DNA of 64,000 nt from CAYOSF01 sp964406605 (GTDB taxonomy: Bacteria; Chloroflexota; Dehalococcoidia; DSTF01; RBG-16-68-14), in NCBI GenBank assembly GCA_964406605.1, contig CAYOSF010000008.1:176566-240565 (forward strand), in the 5' to 3' direction. A model generated the notes under the pieces. That model saw only the letters and a program-made list of their open reading frames with translations, searched no databases and was not told the DNA's origin. Each line of letters begins with the position of its first letter. Within the stretch, counting starts at the first letter, position 1. Both the position numbers and the translations under genes were made by a program. This document shows, one piece after another, positions 27,408 through 35,981 of the stretch.

Positions 27408-28778
27408 ATGGATCTCGAGCAGATCGAACGGCTCGTCGCCGACCGAGGCATCGAGGTGGTCAAGGTCGGGAGCGCCGACATGGACGGCGTCTTCCGCGGG
27501 AAGCGCATCCTCAGCTCCCACTTCCTGGAGGGCTGCCGGGGGGCAGGCTTCCCCCAGTGCGACGTGATCTTCGGCTGGGACATCCAGGAGCAGATCATCG
27601 AGGGTGTGGGGCTGACGGTCGGGAGCGCGGACGGCGGGTTCGCGGACATCCTGATGAAGCCCGACCTCGCCACCTTTCGCCCCGTGCCCTGGGAGGAGGG
27701 CGCGGCCGCCGTCGTCTGCGACTACGCGACGGAGCACGGTGAACCGCTCGGGGTCTCACCCCGGCAGGTGCTGCGTCGGGTCGTCGACCGGGCCGTCGCT
27801 TCGGGCTACCAGCCGCGCATGGCGGTCGAGCTGGAGGTGCGCATCTTCCGGGAGGACCAGGAGAGCCTCCGAGCGAAGGGGTTCTCGGACCTGCAGCTCC
27901 AGCCGATCAGCCCGGGGCTGAACTGCTACAGCATCCACCACGCCAGCCTGGACGAGGACGTGGTTGGGCTGATCAGGCGGCGGATGATCGAGTTCGACGT
28001 GCCCGTCGAGGGCTACAACCGAGAGCACGGCGAGGGCATGTACGAGGTCAACCTCCACTACGCCGACGCGCTCACCGCGGGCGACCACGCCATGCTCTAC
28101 AAGAGCGGCTCGAAGGAGGTCGCCGCGCAAGTGGGCGCGGTACCGACCTTCATGGCGAAGTACTCGGACCGTCTCGACGGCTGCAGCGGGCACCTGCACC
28201 AGAGCCTCTGGTCGATCGAGGACGGCCGGAACGTCTTCTGGGACGAGGGCGCGCCCCACCATGGTTCGGAGCGGATGCTGTCGTACGGGGCAGGCATGCT
28301 GGCGACGATGCCGGAGTTCATGCTGATGTACGCGCCCAACGTCAACTCTTACAAGCGCTTCGTGCCGGGCAGTTGGGCGCCGGTCAACGTGACCTGGGGC
28401 TTTGAGAACCGGACCACCGCCCTCCGGATGATCGCGGGATCGCCGGGGGCAGCCCGGATCGAGAACCGGGTCCCCGGCGCGGACGTCAACGCCTATCTGG
28501 GCTTCGCGGCATCGCTCGCGGGCGGCCTCCACGGGATGGAGCAGGGGCTCCCCTGCCCGCCGCCGACGGAGGGCGACGCCTACCAGGCCGCCGATGCGCC
28601 GAAGCTGCCCCGCTCGCTGCCGGAGGCGCTGGAGCGGTTCGAGGCCAGCGCGCTGGCGCGCGAGTACTTCGGGGATGACTTCGTCGACCACTTCACCCGG
28701 ATGCGCCGGTGGGAGGTGGACACGTTCGGGCGGGCGGTGACTGACTGGGAGCGGCAACGCTACTTCGAGCAGGTGTAA
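27408..28778 (+). CDS. Glutamine synthetase family protein (GlnA-like ligase)
   Basis: 456 residues. GS-fold motifs: the catalytic-domain glutamates in AVELEVRIF and NREHGEGMYEVNL, the ATP/His motif as CSGHLHQSL, the ammonia/glutamate region ENRTTALRM and RIENRVPGADVNAYL at the metal site. The N-terminal beta-grasp part is present (KVGSADMDGVFRGKRI). It resembles GlnA-like gamma-glutamyl amide/polyamine ligases more than housekeeping GlnA, which usually has GSGMHxHQSL and an adenylylated Tyr loop. It probably joins glutamate to an amine in catabolism. Start ATG has GGCGAAGGAGACAGGCAC upstream. An SDR gene follows after 10 bp. Confidence 0.88.
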   Translation: MDLEQIERLVADRGIEVVKVGSADMDGVFRGKRILSSHFLEGCRGAGFPQCDVIFGWDIQEQIIEGVGLTVGSADGGFADILMKPDLATFRPVPWEEGAAAVVCDYATEHGEPLGVSPRQVLRRVVDRAVASGYQPRMAVELEVRIFREDQESLRAKGFSDLQLQPISPGLNCYSIHHASLDEDVVGLIRRRMIEFDVPVEGYNREHGEGMYEVNLHYADALTAGDHAMLYKSGSKEVAAQVGAVPTFMAKYSDRLDGCSGHLHQSLWSIEDGRNVFWDEGAPHHGSERMLSYGAGMLATMPEFMLMYAPNVNSYKRFVPGSWAPVNVTWGFENRTTALRMIAGSPGAARIENRVPGADVNAYLGFAASLAGGLHGMEQGLPCPPPTEGDAYQAADAPKLPRSLPEALERFEASALAREYFGDDFVDHFTRMRRWEVDTFGRAVTDWERQRYFEQV

Positions 28779-28788
28779 GGAGGCAACG

Positions 28789-29553
28789 ATGCGACTGGAA
28801 GGGAAGAAGGTCCTCATCACCGGGGCCGCCAGCGGCATGGGCCGCCTGGGCGCCGAGGTGTTCGCCCGTGAGGGCGCGGCGGTGGTCGCCACCGACGTGG
28901 ACGCGGGAGGTCTGCGCGAGACGGTCGAGAGCGTGCGCAGCGAGGGCGGCTCGGTCCTCGGTCTGGAGGGCGACGTCAGCAGCGCCGCCGACGTCCGCGG
29001 CTGGGTCGAGGAGGCGCTCAGCGCCTTCGGGAATCTCAACGTCCTCTACAACAATGCCGGCATCTTCCCGGACGAGGACGAGTCGGTCATGGATATGGAC
29101 GAAGAGGTGTTCCAGCGGGTCATCGACGTGAACCTGAAAGGCGTGGCGCTCTGCTGCCAGTACGGGGCGCCGGCGTTGATCGAGGCGGGCGGCGGGTCCA
29201 TCGTCAACGTCGCGTCCTTCGTCGCGTTGATGGGCTGCACCGTGCCCCAAGATGCGTACACGGCCAGCAAGGGCGCGGTGATCTCGCTCACCCGCTCGCT
29301 CGCGGTGCAGTTGGGCCGGCACAAGGTGCGCGCCAACGCGATCTGCCCGGGGCCCATCGAGACGCCGCTGCTGCGCGAGCTGCTGCGCGACGAGGAGGCG
29401 CGTCAGCGAAGGCTCAGCCGGATACCAATGGGACGCTTCGGTCGGGCGGAAGACATCGTGTACGCTGCCCTCTACCTCGCGTCCGACGAGTCGTCGTGGA
29501 CGACCGGCACCACGTTCGTGGTGGACGGAGGGATCAGCGTCAACTACTTCTAG
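28789..29553 (+). CDS. Short-chain dehydrogenase/reductase
   Basis: 254 residues. Classical SDR motifs: TGAASGMG (cofactor loop), NNAG, catalytic Ser in VNVASF, YTASK (Tyr/Lys) and the C-terminal GTTFVVDGG. Asp in ATDVD after strand 2 suggests NAD(H) preference. Substrate unknown; the operon with the GS-like ligase suggests a shared catabolic path. Start ATG 28789 follows AAGGAGGCAACG. Confidence 0.93.
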   Translation: MRLEGKKVLITGAASGMGRLGAEVFAREGAAVVATDVDAGGLRETVESVRSEGGSVLGLEGDVSSAADVRGWVEEALSAFGNLNVLYNNAGIFPDEDESVMDMDEEVFQRVIDVNLKGVALCCQYGAPALIEAGGGSIVNVASFVALMGCTVPQDAYTASKGAVISLTRSLAVQLGRHKVRANAICPGPIETPLLRELLRDEEARQRRLSRIPMGRFGRAEDIVYAALYLASDESSWTTGTTFVVDGGISVNYF

Positions 29554-29589
29554 CCGGTGCCCGCCGCCGGAGGAACGCCCGGCGCCGAC

Positions 29590-30087
29590 CTACGTACCTC
29601 CGTACTGCCAGCCGTGCACGTTCACGAACTGCGGTGGTGATGGGTGACCCAGCACCTGGCGGATGGCGCTGATCTCACCGATGTGCGACCAGTAGTGGAA
29701 GACGTTGCGGACGATCTTCGTGCCCAGGTTCTCACGCTCGACGTCCAGGCCGGGCGGGATGACGACCTGCCGCAGGCGCTCCTCGTCCACGGCGTGCAGC
29801 AGTTCGTCGGCCGCCTCGGAGGCGGCGCGCCAGAGCGCCATCACCTCCTCCAATGCCGGCTGTGAGGCCGGGCTGCCGTAGCCGAAGGTCGCGTACTCCG
29901 GCTCCGCCAGGCGGCCCTGGGGCCAGGCCACGAAGAAGGCGCGCTCCTGACAGGCCATGTGCCCGATGATCCAGCCGATGGAGTTCATCGGCTCGACGCG
30001 CCTGCGCGCATCCTCGTCCGAGACGCCCTCCAGGCCGCGCAGGAACTCCTTCCTCGTTAGGTGCTGCAGCTCTACGAGCAGATGCAT
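29590..30087 (-). CDS. DinB-fold (DinB/YfiT-like) protein
   Basis: 165 residues, a four-helix bundle candidate. Putative metal histidines lie in IIGHMACQERAFF (about residue 43) and NVFHYWSHIGEISAIRQVLG (about residue 130), the usual DinB pattern. The family includes thiol-dependent metalloenzymes such as bacillithiol transferases. Last of three minus-strand genes, 15 bp after the 384-residue gene. Confidence 0.82.
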   Translation of the reverse strand: MHLLVELQHLTRKEFLRGLEGVSDEDARRRVEPMNSIGWIIGHMACQERAFFVAWPQGRLAEPEYATFGYGSPASQPALEEVMALWRAASEAADELLHAVDEERLRQVVIPPGLDVERENLGTKIVRNVFHYWSHIGEISAIRQVLGHPSPPQFVNVHGWQYGGT

Positions 30088-30102
30088 CGCAGTGACCTCC
30101 TT

Positions 30103-31257
30103 TCACGGCCGTTCGGTCGCATGCCCGGTGGAACCCCGCGCCAGCGCCCGCTCGATGTGAGCCGCGGCCTCCCCGTCCTTGTCCCGAGCTTGCAGAATGA
30201 GAGTCGCGATCCCGCGGCGAACGTCGGGCTCGGCCAGCTTCCGCACCATCTTCTCCTCAAAGCCGAACCCTCCCACGAGGTTCGCCATCTGCCACGCTAT
30301 GTCGTGCTCCGCGGCGTAGCACGCGGCCGCCAGCAGCAGGTCCTCCGCCATCGCGGGCTCGTGCCGCGCCACGTGCGCCAGGAACAGGGAGGCGTACCAG
30401 CGTCCTTCCGCAACCATCGTCAAGGCATCGTTGTGGACCATGTACCGGTCCCAGAGCGTCGACACGTCGTCCGCCGGGAAGGCCTCATCGCGCAGCAGGT
30501 CCTCGGCCCAGGCGGCGTAGGCCGCCGGCCCGCTCTGGCGCTCGTTCACCATCGGCGTCCGCGCGACGCTGAGTGCCCACTCGAGCGCCCTGCGGTGGAT
30601 CTCCGTCGGCGGCGGCTTCTCATGATTCTCGCCGATCAGGATGAGCCCCCGGGTGTCCTGGAACCAGTTCCGCCTCCGGAAGTAGCCGGTCGGCTCGAAC
30701 TCCACGCCCACGTTGAACGGGGGTATGTCCTGGAAGAAGCTCCAGCCTATGAGGACCTCGCCGTGTTCGTCGTAGCCCGCGATGATGCAGGCCTCGGGCG
30801 GCCCAACGACGCCCAGGCCGATGACCGGGCGATGCTTGTCTCGGATGCTCTCCACTATCCGGCTTCGGGAGTACTCGTAGTCCTCGTGCCTATCGAAGAG
30901 CGCCGCGTCTTCCGACGACTCGCGGCGCGCCTGTTCGTTTCCGAACACCTCAAACGCATGGCCGACGGCCTCGAACGCGCGGCGATGCGGCGCGAGCGGG
31001 TCGGGGGCCATGACCATGATGTCGACGTTGGCGCCGTCCCATGTGATCGCGTTCCAGAGCAGCCGGAAGGCGGCGCCGGACACGCCCATGATGTACTCAT
31101 AGGGGACGTCTTGGCCCAGGAACTCCAGGCATGCCTTCAGCGACGACGGAAAGGGGCACGTCTCTACTTTGCCGTCATGTTCCTGGAAGGTGACGCGCGG
31201 CACCCCTTCGAGCACGACGCGGGCGGTCTCAGCAGCCGATCCGGGTTGCCCTGTCAT
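30103..31257 (-). CDS. Uncharacterised protein, possibly BtrH/papain-like fold
   Basis: 384 residues, cytoplasmic. The N-terminal half (CPFPSSLKACLEFLGQ then YEYIMGVSGAAFRLLW) resembles proteins with a BtrH-type N-terminal domain, an acyltransferase/peptidase-like papain fold with a conserved Cys near residue 34; this is a tentative pattern match. The middle contains GYDEHGEVLIGWSFFQD and the C-terminal half is helical. It overlaps the upstream DinB-fold gene by ATGA and is followed by a second DinB-fold gene, so the three work together. Function is not assigned. Confidence 0.65.
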   Translation of the reverse strand: MTGQPGSAAETARVVLEGVPRVTFQEHDGKVETCPFPSSLKACLEFLGQDVPYEYIMGVSGAAFRLLWNAITWDGANVDIMVMAPDPLAPHRRAFEAVGHAFEVFGNEQARRESSEDAALFDRHEDYEYSRSRIVESIRDKHRPVIGLGVVGPPEACIIAGYDEHGEVLIGWSFFQDIPPFNVGVEFEPTGYFRRRNWFQDTRGLILIGENHEKPPPTEIHRRALEWALSVARTPMVNERQSGPAAYAAWAEDLLRDEAFPADDVSTLWDRYMVHNDALTMVAEGRWYASLFLAHVARHEPAMAEDLLLAAACYAAEHDIAWQMANLVGGFGFEEKMVRKLAEPDVRRGIATLILQARDKDGEAAAHIERALARGSTGHATERP

Positions 31258-31805
31258 CTATTTCCTCCCGGCTCGCCCTCTGCCAGCGCCAGACGCACGT
31301 CCTCACCATGCTGCGTGTCATGTCCTCGCCAGTCGGCCACCACGTCCGAGAGCGGTCTCACGCCGCCGGCAGTTTCGGGGTTCGCTGCGCCTGAGCCCGC
31401 CATTGCGTCCTGCGGCCACCAGTCCCCGCTCACCTGGATGGAGAACGCTGTGCCCGGCAGCGCGGCCAACAACCTCCGCCAGCGATCGCCACGCTCCCGC
31501 AGTTCTTGGGCGAACGATCGAGGAGTTGCGGTCCTCCAGCGGACCATCTCCCGTTGGTGTCCTTTGAGTCCCGGCATCCGGAGCGCACCGATGCCGGGCC
31601 GGCCCGCTTCTTCGAACAGCCGGATGAGGTCCGCGTCCGACGCAAGGACGTGCGCGAGCACGTCTCGCACCGCCCAGCCGGCATTGCGAGTCCGCCACGT
31701 GAGGGCGGGCTCGTCCACGCCCGACACGACGGCCAGCAGCGCCTCGCGTTCGCTCACCAGTTCGGACTGAAGCTGCTCTCGCTCGCCGCCTTGTCCCATC
31801 CCCAT
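31254..31805 (-). CDS. DinB-fold / maleylpyruvate-isomerase-like protein
   Basis: 183 residues. DinB-type helical bundle: histidines at DVLAHVLASDADLIR (residue about 52) and WRGHDTQHGEDVRLAL near the C-terminus fit the metal triad. This pattern is shared by mycothiol/bacillithiol-linked isomerases and the DNA-damage-inducible DinB of Bacillus. First gene of the operon; ATG 31805 or 31799 (AGAGGGGAG just upstream favours the second). The promoter carries a LexA-box-like palindrome. Confidence 0.78.
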   Translation of the reverse strand: MGMGQGGEREQLQSELVSEREALLAVVSGVDEPALTWRTRNAGWAVRDVLAHVLASDADLIRLFEEAGRPGIGALRMPGLKGHQREMVRWRTATPRSFAQELRERGDRWRRLLAALPGTAFSIQVSGDWWPQDAMAGSGAANPETAGGVRPLSDVVADWRGHDTQHGEDVRLALAEGEPGGNR

Positions 31806-31840
31806 CTCCCCTCTTCGGGGTCGGTTCTTCTGCAGGCCTG

Positions 31841-31869
31841 ACGCTACCAGAACGTGCGTTCTGTGTCAA
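31841..31869 (-). promoter_or_regulatory. Promoter of the DinB-fold operon with LexA-box-like palindrome in the spacer
   Basis: Minus strand: TTGACA (31869-31864), 17-base spacer, TAGCGT (31846-31841). The spacer is almost wholly a 16-bp palindrome, CAGAACGCACGTTCTG (31863-31848). Its core GAACGCACGTTC fits the Gram-positive SOS (Cheo) box core GAACRNRYGTTY. Binding by LexA is inferred, not shown. Confidence 0.65.
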
Positions 31870-31968
31870 GCACGTATGAGACTGGTTCCCGAAAGGGCGA
31901 CAGGCTCCGCTTGCATTGGCGCAGAACGGCCACCTGCCGCAAGATCTGTATGGCGCTCCACTTACTCC

Positions 31969-32589
31969 CTAGTCCGGTTGTTGCAGGCGGTCGGTTGCAG
32001 CCACGGCGCGGGCCCGTTCCAGCTCCTCCGGTGTGTTCACGTTGATATAGGAGAGAAGTTCCGGGTCCCAGGCGCGCAGCATGTCGGGGGGGACCTCGCG
32101 CAGACGAACCGAGGCGAGCAGCGCCTGGAGGTCGCGGTCACCTCGCGCAAGCATTCGCTCGACGACCGGCAGGCAGGTCGTTCTGTAGAATCCGGGCAGC
32201 GGTTCCCTCCTCTCCTTCGTTCGCCCGATGACGGCGTCGACACCGGCCGTGTGCTGGTCGATGAGGCCGAGCAGCAGCTCGGGTGCCAGGAACGGTTGGT
32301 CGCAGGCCACCACGAGCGCCCACTCCTCTTCGAGCCAGCTCAGGAGGGAGTGCAGCCCTGCCAGCGGACCCGCGTCCGCGACTTGATCCCGCAAGACCGG
32401 AATGGCGCCGGTCTCTGCTGGTACGGGCTGATTTGCGCGAAGCACCAGAACGGGGTTCAGGCCGGTCTGGACAAGCGCGTCGACAGCGCGCCGTACAAGC
32501 GTTCGGCCGCCGACATCCAGTAGCGCTTTGTCGCCGCCCACGCGTCGACCGCGGCCACCGGCCAGGACGGCGCCGACCTTGCGGTTCAT
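31969..32589 (-). CDS. mobA: Molybdenum cofactor guanylyltransferase
   Basis: 206 residues. The nucleotidyltransferase signature AVLAGGRGRRVGGDKALLD is at the N-terminus, DAGPLAGLHSLL and VVACDQPFLAPELL (metal Asp) in the middle and SYINVNTPEELERA at the end, the MobA pattern. It transfers GMP from GTP to molybdopterin, making MGD for DMSO-reductase-family enzymes. Alone on its strand here; no other moa/mob genes in the window. Confidence 0.93.
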   Translation of the reverse strand: MNRKVGAVLAGGRGRRVGGDKALLDVGGRTLVRRAVDALVQTGLNPVLVLRANQPVPAETGAIPVLRDQVADAGPLAGLHSLLSWLEEEWALVVACDQPFLAPELLLGLIDQHTAGVDAVIGRTKERREPLPGFYRTTCLPVVERMLARGDRDLQALLASVRLREVPPDMLRAWDPELLSYINVNTPEELERARAVAATDRLQQPD

Positions 32590-32859
32590 GGTGTGCCCAT
32601 CTTACCAAGTTGGTTTGGCTCTTTGGTGAGGGCAAGGTCGGCCGTTTCGTGGCGGCGCACATGTGTTCGCCAACAGCGGAGAGCGTACGCAAGCCCGCGC
32701 CGCTGCCGTACCTCGAACGGGACACCACGCCGGTTGCGGCGGGGCCAGGGCCTTGGTAGACTGCGCCTAGTCGATTCCTCGTCCTCGAACTGCAGCGAAG
32801 TCCCATCTTTTCGTCTCGCACTCGACGACCAGGAAGAACAGGATCAAGGAGGTCGTCAA

Positions 32860-33168
32860 GTGCCGTACACGGATAGAACACTTACCTGCGTTGAGTGCGG
32901 CGCCGAATTCGTCTTTTCGGCGGAGGATCAGGAGTACCACGCCAGCCGCGGGTTCCAGAACGAGCCCCGGCGCTGCCCGCCGTGCCGCCAGGCGCGCAAG
33001 GCCACGCGGGGTGAGGGCGGCGGCTATGGCTCGCCTCGGCAGATGCACCCCGTTGTCTGTGCCGAGTGTGGCCGGGACACGGAGGTCCCGTTTGTGCCGC
33101 GGGGCGACCGCCCGGTCTACTGCCGCGAGTGCTTCGTCAAGCGAGCGCCGGAACGGAGCCGCTACTAG
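32860..33168 (+). CDS. CxxC zinc-ribbon protein
   Basis: 102 residues from GTG 32860, preceded by AAGGAGGTCGTCAA, a very strong Shine-Dalgarno. Two treble-clef/ribbon units: CVECGAEFVFS with CPPCRQAR, and CAECGRDTEVPFV with CRECF, eight cysteines in all. Such proteins are common in Chloroflexota and are presumed nucleic-acid or ribosome associated; no enzymatic role. It heads a plus-strand row of small RNA-binding proteins. Confidence 0.85.
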   Translation: MPYTDRTLTCVECGAEFVFSAEDQEYHASRGFQNEPRRCPPCRQARKATRGEGGGYGSPRQMHPVVCAECGRDTEVPFVPRGDRPVYCRECFVKRAPERSRY

Positions 33169-33285
33169 TCTCGCCGCGCCCGCGCCTCGGGCCGGTGTTG
33201 TCGGCGAGGACCCTCCGGTCCGAGTAGCAAGATTCGTCTGGGGAAGAACGGGGCTCGTCAGCCGTCGCTGGAGAGGACTTAGCTA

Positions 33286-33507
33286 TTGATCATTGAACGT
33301 CGCGAAGGTGAAACGAACGAACGCCTGCTTGCGCGCTTCCGGCAGATGATGCAGCAAGCCGGGATCCTGCGAGAGGCCAAGCGGCGGCGTCGCTTCATCT
33401 CCAGATCAGAGGCACGGCGTATGGCGCATGCCAAGGCAATGCGACGGGCTCGCAGGAATGCCGAGCGAGCATCGCGCCGGCCGAGCAACGGCCGCCAACG
33501 CGCGTAG
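33286..33507 (+). CDS. rpsU: Ribosomal protein bS21
   Basis: 73 residues. The S21 core RLLARFRQMMQQAGILREAK and RRRRFISRSEARR is followed by a very basic tail. TTG start at 33286 with GAGAGGA upstream; the protein starts IIERREGETNERL. bS21 sits near the 16S 3' end and helps initiation. It lies in the small RNA-binding protein row. Confidence 0.82.
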   Translation: MIIERREGETNERLLARFRQMMQQAGILREAKRRRRFISRSEARRMAHAKAMRRARRNAERASRRPSNGRQRA

Positions 33508-33562
33508 GCGGCGAGGACATTTCATCAGAACGTGGTAGAAGCCCAATAAGGAGGGTCAGAGG

Positions 33563-33778
33563 ATGGCTGCAGGCACGATCACCCGTATCGTGAGCGACCG
33601 AGGTTTTGGGTTCATCCAGATGGAGGGGGCGACGGAAGAGGTCTTCTTCCACGCGACCGCGGTGGAGGATCCGACGTTCGACGAGCTGGAAGAAGGGCAG
33701 AAGGTCGAATTCGATACCGAGCCGGACCCTCGGCAGCCCCAGCGAAACCGCGCCGCCCACGTTCGCAAGGTGGACTAG
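33563..33778 (+). CDS. Cold-shock domain protein
   Basis: 71 residues, a single CSD. RNP1 RGFGFIQ and RNP2 EVFFHAT are present, and the C-terminus ends NRAAHVRKVD. It binds single-stranded RNA/DNA and acts as an RNA chaperone. Preceded by AATAAGGAGGGTCAGAGG. The usual start MxxGTVKWF is replaced by AAGTITRIVSD. Confidence 0.93.
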   Translation: MAAGTITRIVSDRGFGFIQMEGATEEVFFHATAVEDPTFDELEEGQKVEFDTEPDPRQPQRNRAAHVRKVD

Positions 33779-33800
33779 CGAAGGATAGGGACCAGCGCTC

Positions 33801-34073
33801 TTGGCCACGGTATTCGTCGGAAACCTGTCGCCGGAGGTCACCGATAGCGACCTGCGTGAGATCTTCGGGGCGTACGGGAAGATCAGTTCCATTCGCCTCA
33901 TGTCGCGGCGCGGACTGGCGTTTGTGGAGCTCAGCCCGGAGGCCGCGACTGCTGCGGTAGAGGCATTGCGCGGCGCTCAGATCAAGGGTCGTACCGCGGA
34001 CGTAGCGCTGGAGAGTTCGGGCGGCGGTAGGCCGAAAGGCCGGCGCGGCCGGGGTGGCTTCCGCCGTCGGTAG
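33801..34073 (+). CDS. RNA-recognition-motif (RRM) protein
   Basis: 90 residues. RNP2 VFVGNLS at residues 4-10 and an RNP1-like RRGLAFVEL near residue 36, followed by a Gly/Arg-rich tail (RPKGRRGRGGFRRR). Similar to bacterial Rbp-type RRM proteins, where RNP1 is usually GFGFVE. Start is TTG 33801, 22 bp after the cold-shock gene, so probably co-transcribed. Confidence 0.88.
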   Translation: MATVFVGNLSPEVTDSDLREIFGAYGKISSIRLMSRRGLAFVELSPEAATAAVEALRGAQIKGRTADVALESSGGGRPKGRRGRGGFRRR

Positions 34074-34345
34074 TCGTCGCGGAATCACAGGCAAACCTTT
34101 CGATTCAGGAAACGAACGCCTTGGTCGCACTCGGAGCGTCCGGCGTGGGTGCTACCTTAGGCCGGTGGGTGCCGGTGCTTCCCGAGAATAGGGGAGGCGC
34201 AACCGCGGGCCATTCCGAGGCCCGGTCGCAGACACCGGGTCCCCGGTGCGCCGCCATCATGGTGTGCGGTCTGCCGGCCGAGGCCTGGTCCAGCAACCGC
34301 AGGAGCGCCGCCGATGGCGGCGCCGTGGCTACGAAGGCAGGCGCG

Positions 34346-35119
34346 ATGAGCTACGAGACTCTTGAGACTCTGGCGGTGGAGCGCGAAGGCGCGGTTATGA
34401 CGGTGCGTCTGAACCGGCCGGAGAAGCGCAACGCCATCAACCGTCAGATGCACTTGGACCTCCAGCAGCTCTGCCGGGAGCTGGGCGAGGATTTCGACAC
34501 GCGGGTGGTGGTCCGGGCAGGCAAGGGGCAGGCGTTCTCATCGGGGGCGGATACCAGCGAGTGGGGTCAACCGGGCCCTGACAATGAACTGGCGCTTCGC
34601 CGCCAGTCCGGCATCGGCAGCAGAACGTCGGCCGCGCTGGAGGGCCTGGATCAGATAACGATCGCAGCGGTGCACGGGTTCGCCGTCGGCGGCGCTTTCG
34701 TGCTGGCGATCTGCTGCGACTTCCGCGTCGCTGGGGAGTCGACCTGGTTCTCTGTTCCGGAGATTGAGCTGGGCATCCCGCTCACATGGAACGTTCTCCC
34801 CCGTATGGCGAGGGAGCTGGGCTTTGCCCGCACGCTGGAACTCACTGTGACCTGTGAGCGGATCCGTGCTCAGCAGGCTTTCGAGTACGGGCTCGTCACC
34901 CATCTCGCGCGCGACGGCGACGAGATGAAGGTCGCCCGCGAGCTGGCCGACAAGATCGTGGCCAAGCCGCCTCTCCCCGTGGCGATGACGAAGGCCACCA
35001 TGAAGGCGCTCAAGCGAGTCACCGAGACCGGTGACGCCACCTACAGCGATCCCGACCTCATCCTCCTGGCTCGCCTTATGCAGCAGCGGAGCCGCCCGCG
35101 GGGCGGCGAAGCTGGCTAG
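34346..35119 (+). CDS. Enoyl-CoA hydratase/isomerase (crotonase) family protein
   Basis: 257 residues from ATG 34346. The crotonase fold is clear: LNRPEKRNAIN, oxyanion-hole segments FSSGADTSEW and HGFAVGGAFVLAICCDFRVA, and Glu in PEIELGIPL at the acid/base position. It probably acts on an acyl-CoA in beta-oxidation or a side-chain path. The upstream frame to 34121 is Arg/Gly-rich and lacks homology, so the shorter start is used. The 262 bases after the stop show no gene. Confidence 0.9.
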   Translation: MSYETLETLAVEREGAVMTVRLNRPEKRNAINRQMHLDLQQLCRELGEDFDTRVVVRAGKGQAFSSGADTSEWGQPGPDNELALRRQSGIGSRTSAALEGLDQITIAAVHGFAVGGAFVLAICCDFRVAGESTWFSVPEIELGIPLTWNVLPRMARELGFARTLELTVTCERIRAQQAFEYGLVTHLARDGDEMKVARELADKIVAKPPLPVAMTKATMKALKRVTETGDATYSDPDLILLARLMQQRSRPRGGEAG

Positions 35120-35381
35120 AGTCGGCGGCCCCGCTCGCCCGGCTGACGGCGCTTTGCCAGGCCGAGGGAGTGCCACCGCCGGCGGCTTGCAGTGGTGCTC
35201 TGACCGCGGAGTCCCCTCGCCGGCGAGGTGTCAGCCCCGGAAGTGCCGTCCGCCGAGTCTCGCTTGAACCACCATTCGACCCCGGTCAGGCTGGGCGGAT
35301 TCGCCAACCGAAGGATGCCAGACCAGAGCGTCGTTCTTACCGGTGGGAAGGGCGCGGCGCGGCGTCTGCGTACTTCTTGGA

Positions 35382-35786
35382 CTAGACCGCTGCAGAGGCG
35401 GCTTCGACGCAGCCCCGTGGGTGGGCAAACTCGATCAGCAGAGTGTGATCCCGGAGCTCAAACCTCGTAACGGTTTCCGGATTCTCATCATCGCCCTTCC
35501 ACTTGATCATCACGCGATCCTCAGTGTCGAGTTTGCCCAGCGCCCAGTGGAGCAACTGACCCACTGCTTCCACATGGAGAGGCGGCCAGCTCTCGATCAC
35601 TTTCTGAATCGGCCCCGCCTTGTCCTTCTGGCCGAACTTCTCAGCGATGTCCACGGCGATGTCGGTGATGTCTTCACCTGCGTCGATTCGAGCGAAGATC
35701 TCGTGGCCATCGTTGAAGATGATTCCCGCGCTGAACACGAGGTTCAGCAGTTCCATTGCCTCTCTGCAACCACCGGTTTCGGCCAT
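35382..35786 (-). CDS. Hypothetical protein, small acidic
   Basis: 134 residues, no signal or membrane helix. GGAGGAGTGAA precedes ATG 35786, so translation is well supported. Motif-like segments are IFARIDAGEDITDIAVDIAEKF and PLHVEAVGQLLHWALGKLD. Not recognised. Divergent from the LuxR-family regulator across about 195 bp. Confidence 0.65.
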   Translation of the reverse strand: MAETGGCREAMELLNLVFSAGIIFNDGHEIFARIDAGEDITDIAVDIAEKFGQKDKAGPIQKVIESWPPLHVEAVGQLLHWALGKLDTEDRVMIKWKGDDENPETVTRFELRDHTLLIEFAHPRGCVEAASAAV

Positions 35787-35876
35787 TTCACTCCTCCATC
35801 TATCTCACGACCCGTTCCACGCTCTTCCAAGGCCGACCGGGGGACGCACGGCCCGCCGCTCGCCTGTGGGGCACCG

Positions 35877-35885
35877 TGGTACAAT
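35877..35885 (+). promoter_or_regulatory. Candidate extended -10 upstream of the LuxR-family gene
   Basis: TGG then TACAAT at 35880-35885, about 95 bases before GTG 35982. No good -35. Confidence 0.35.
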
Positions 35886-35981
35886 TGCAGCGGCGCTGGG
35901 GGCGGGGACGCTGCCATCTCTGCCCGTCGGCCGGGATGGGCATAGCGGCCCGGCATCCCCAGCGCCGGCCGCCACGGCCAC

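Noticed and set aside
35120..35381. Short plus-strand frames after the crotonase gene
   Set aside because: Arg/Pro-rich, no Shine-Dalgarno, no similarity; treated as spacer.
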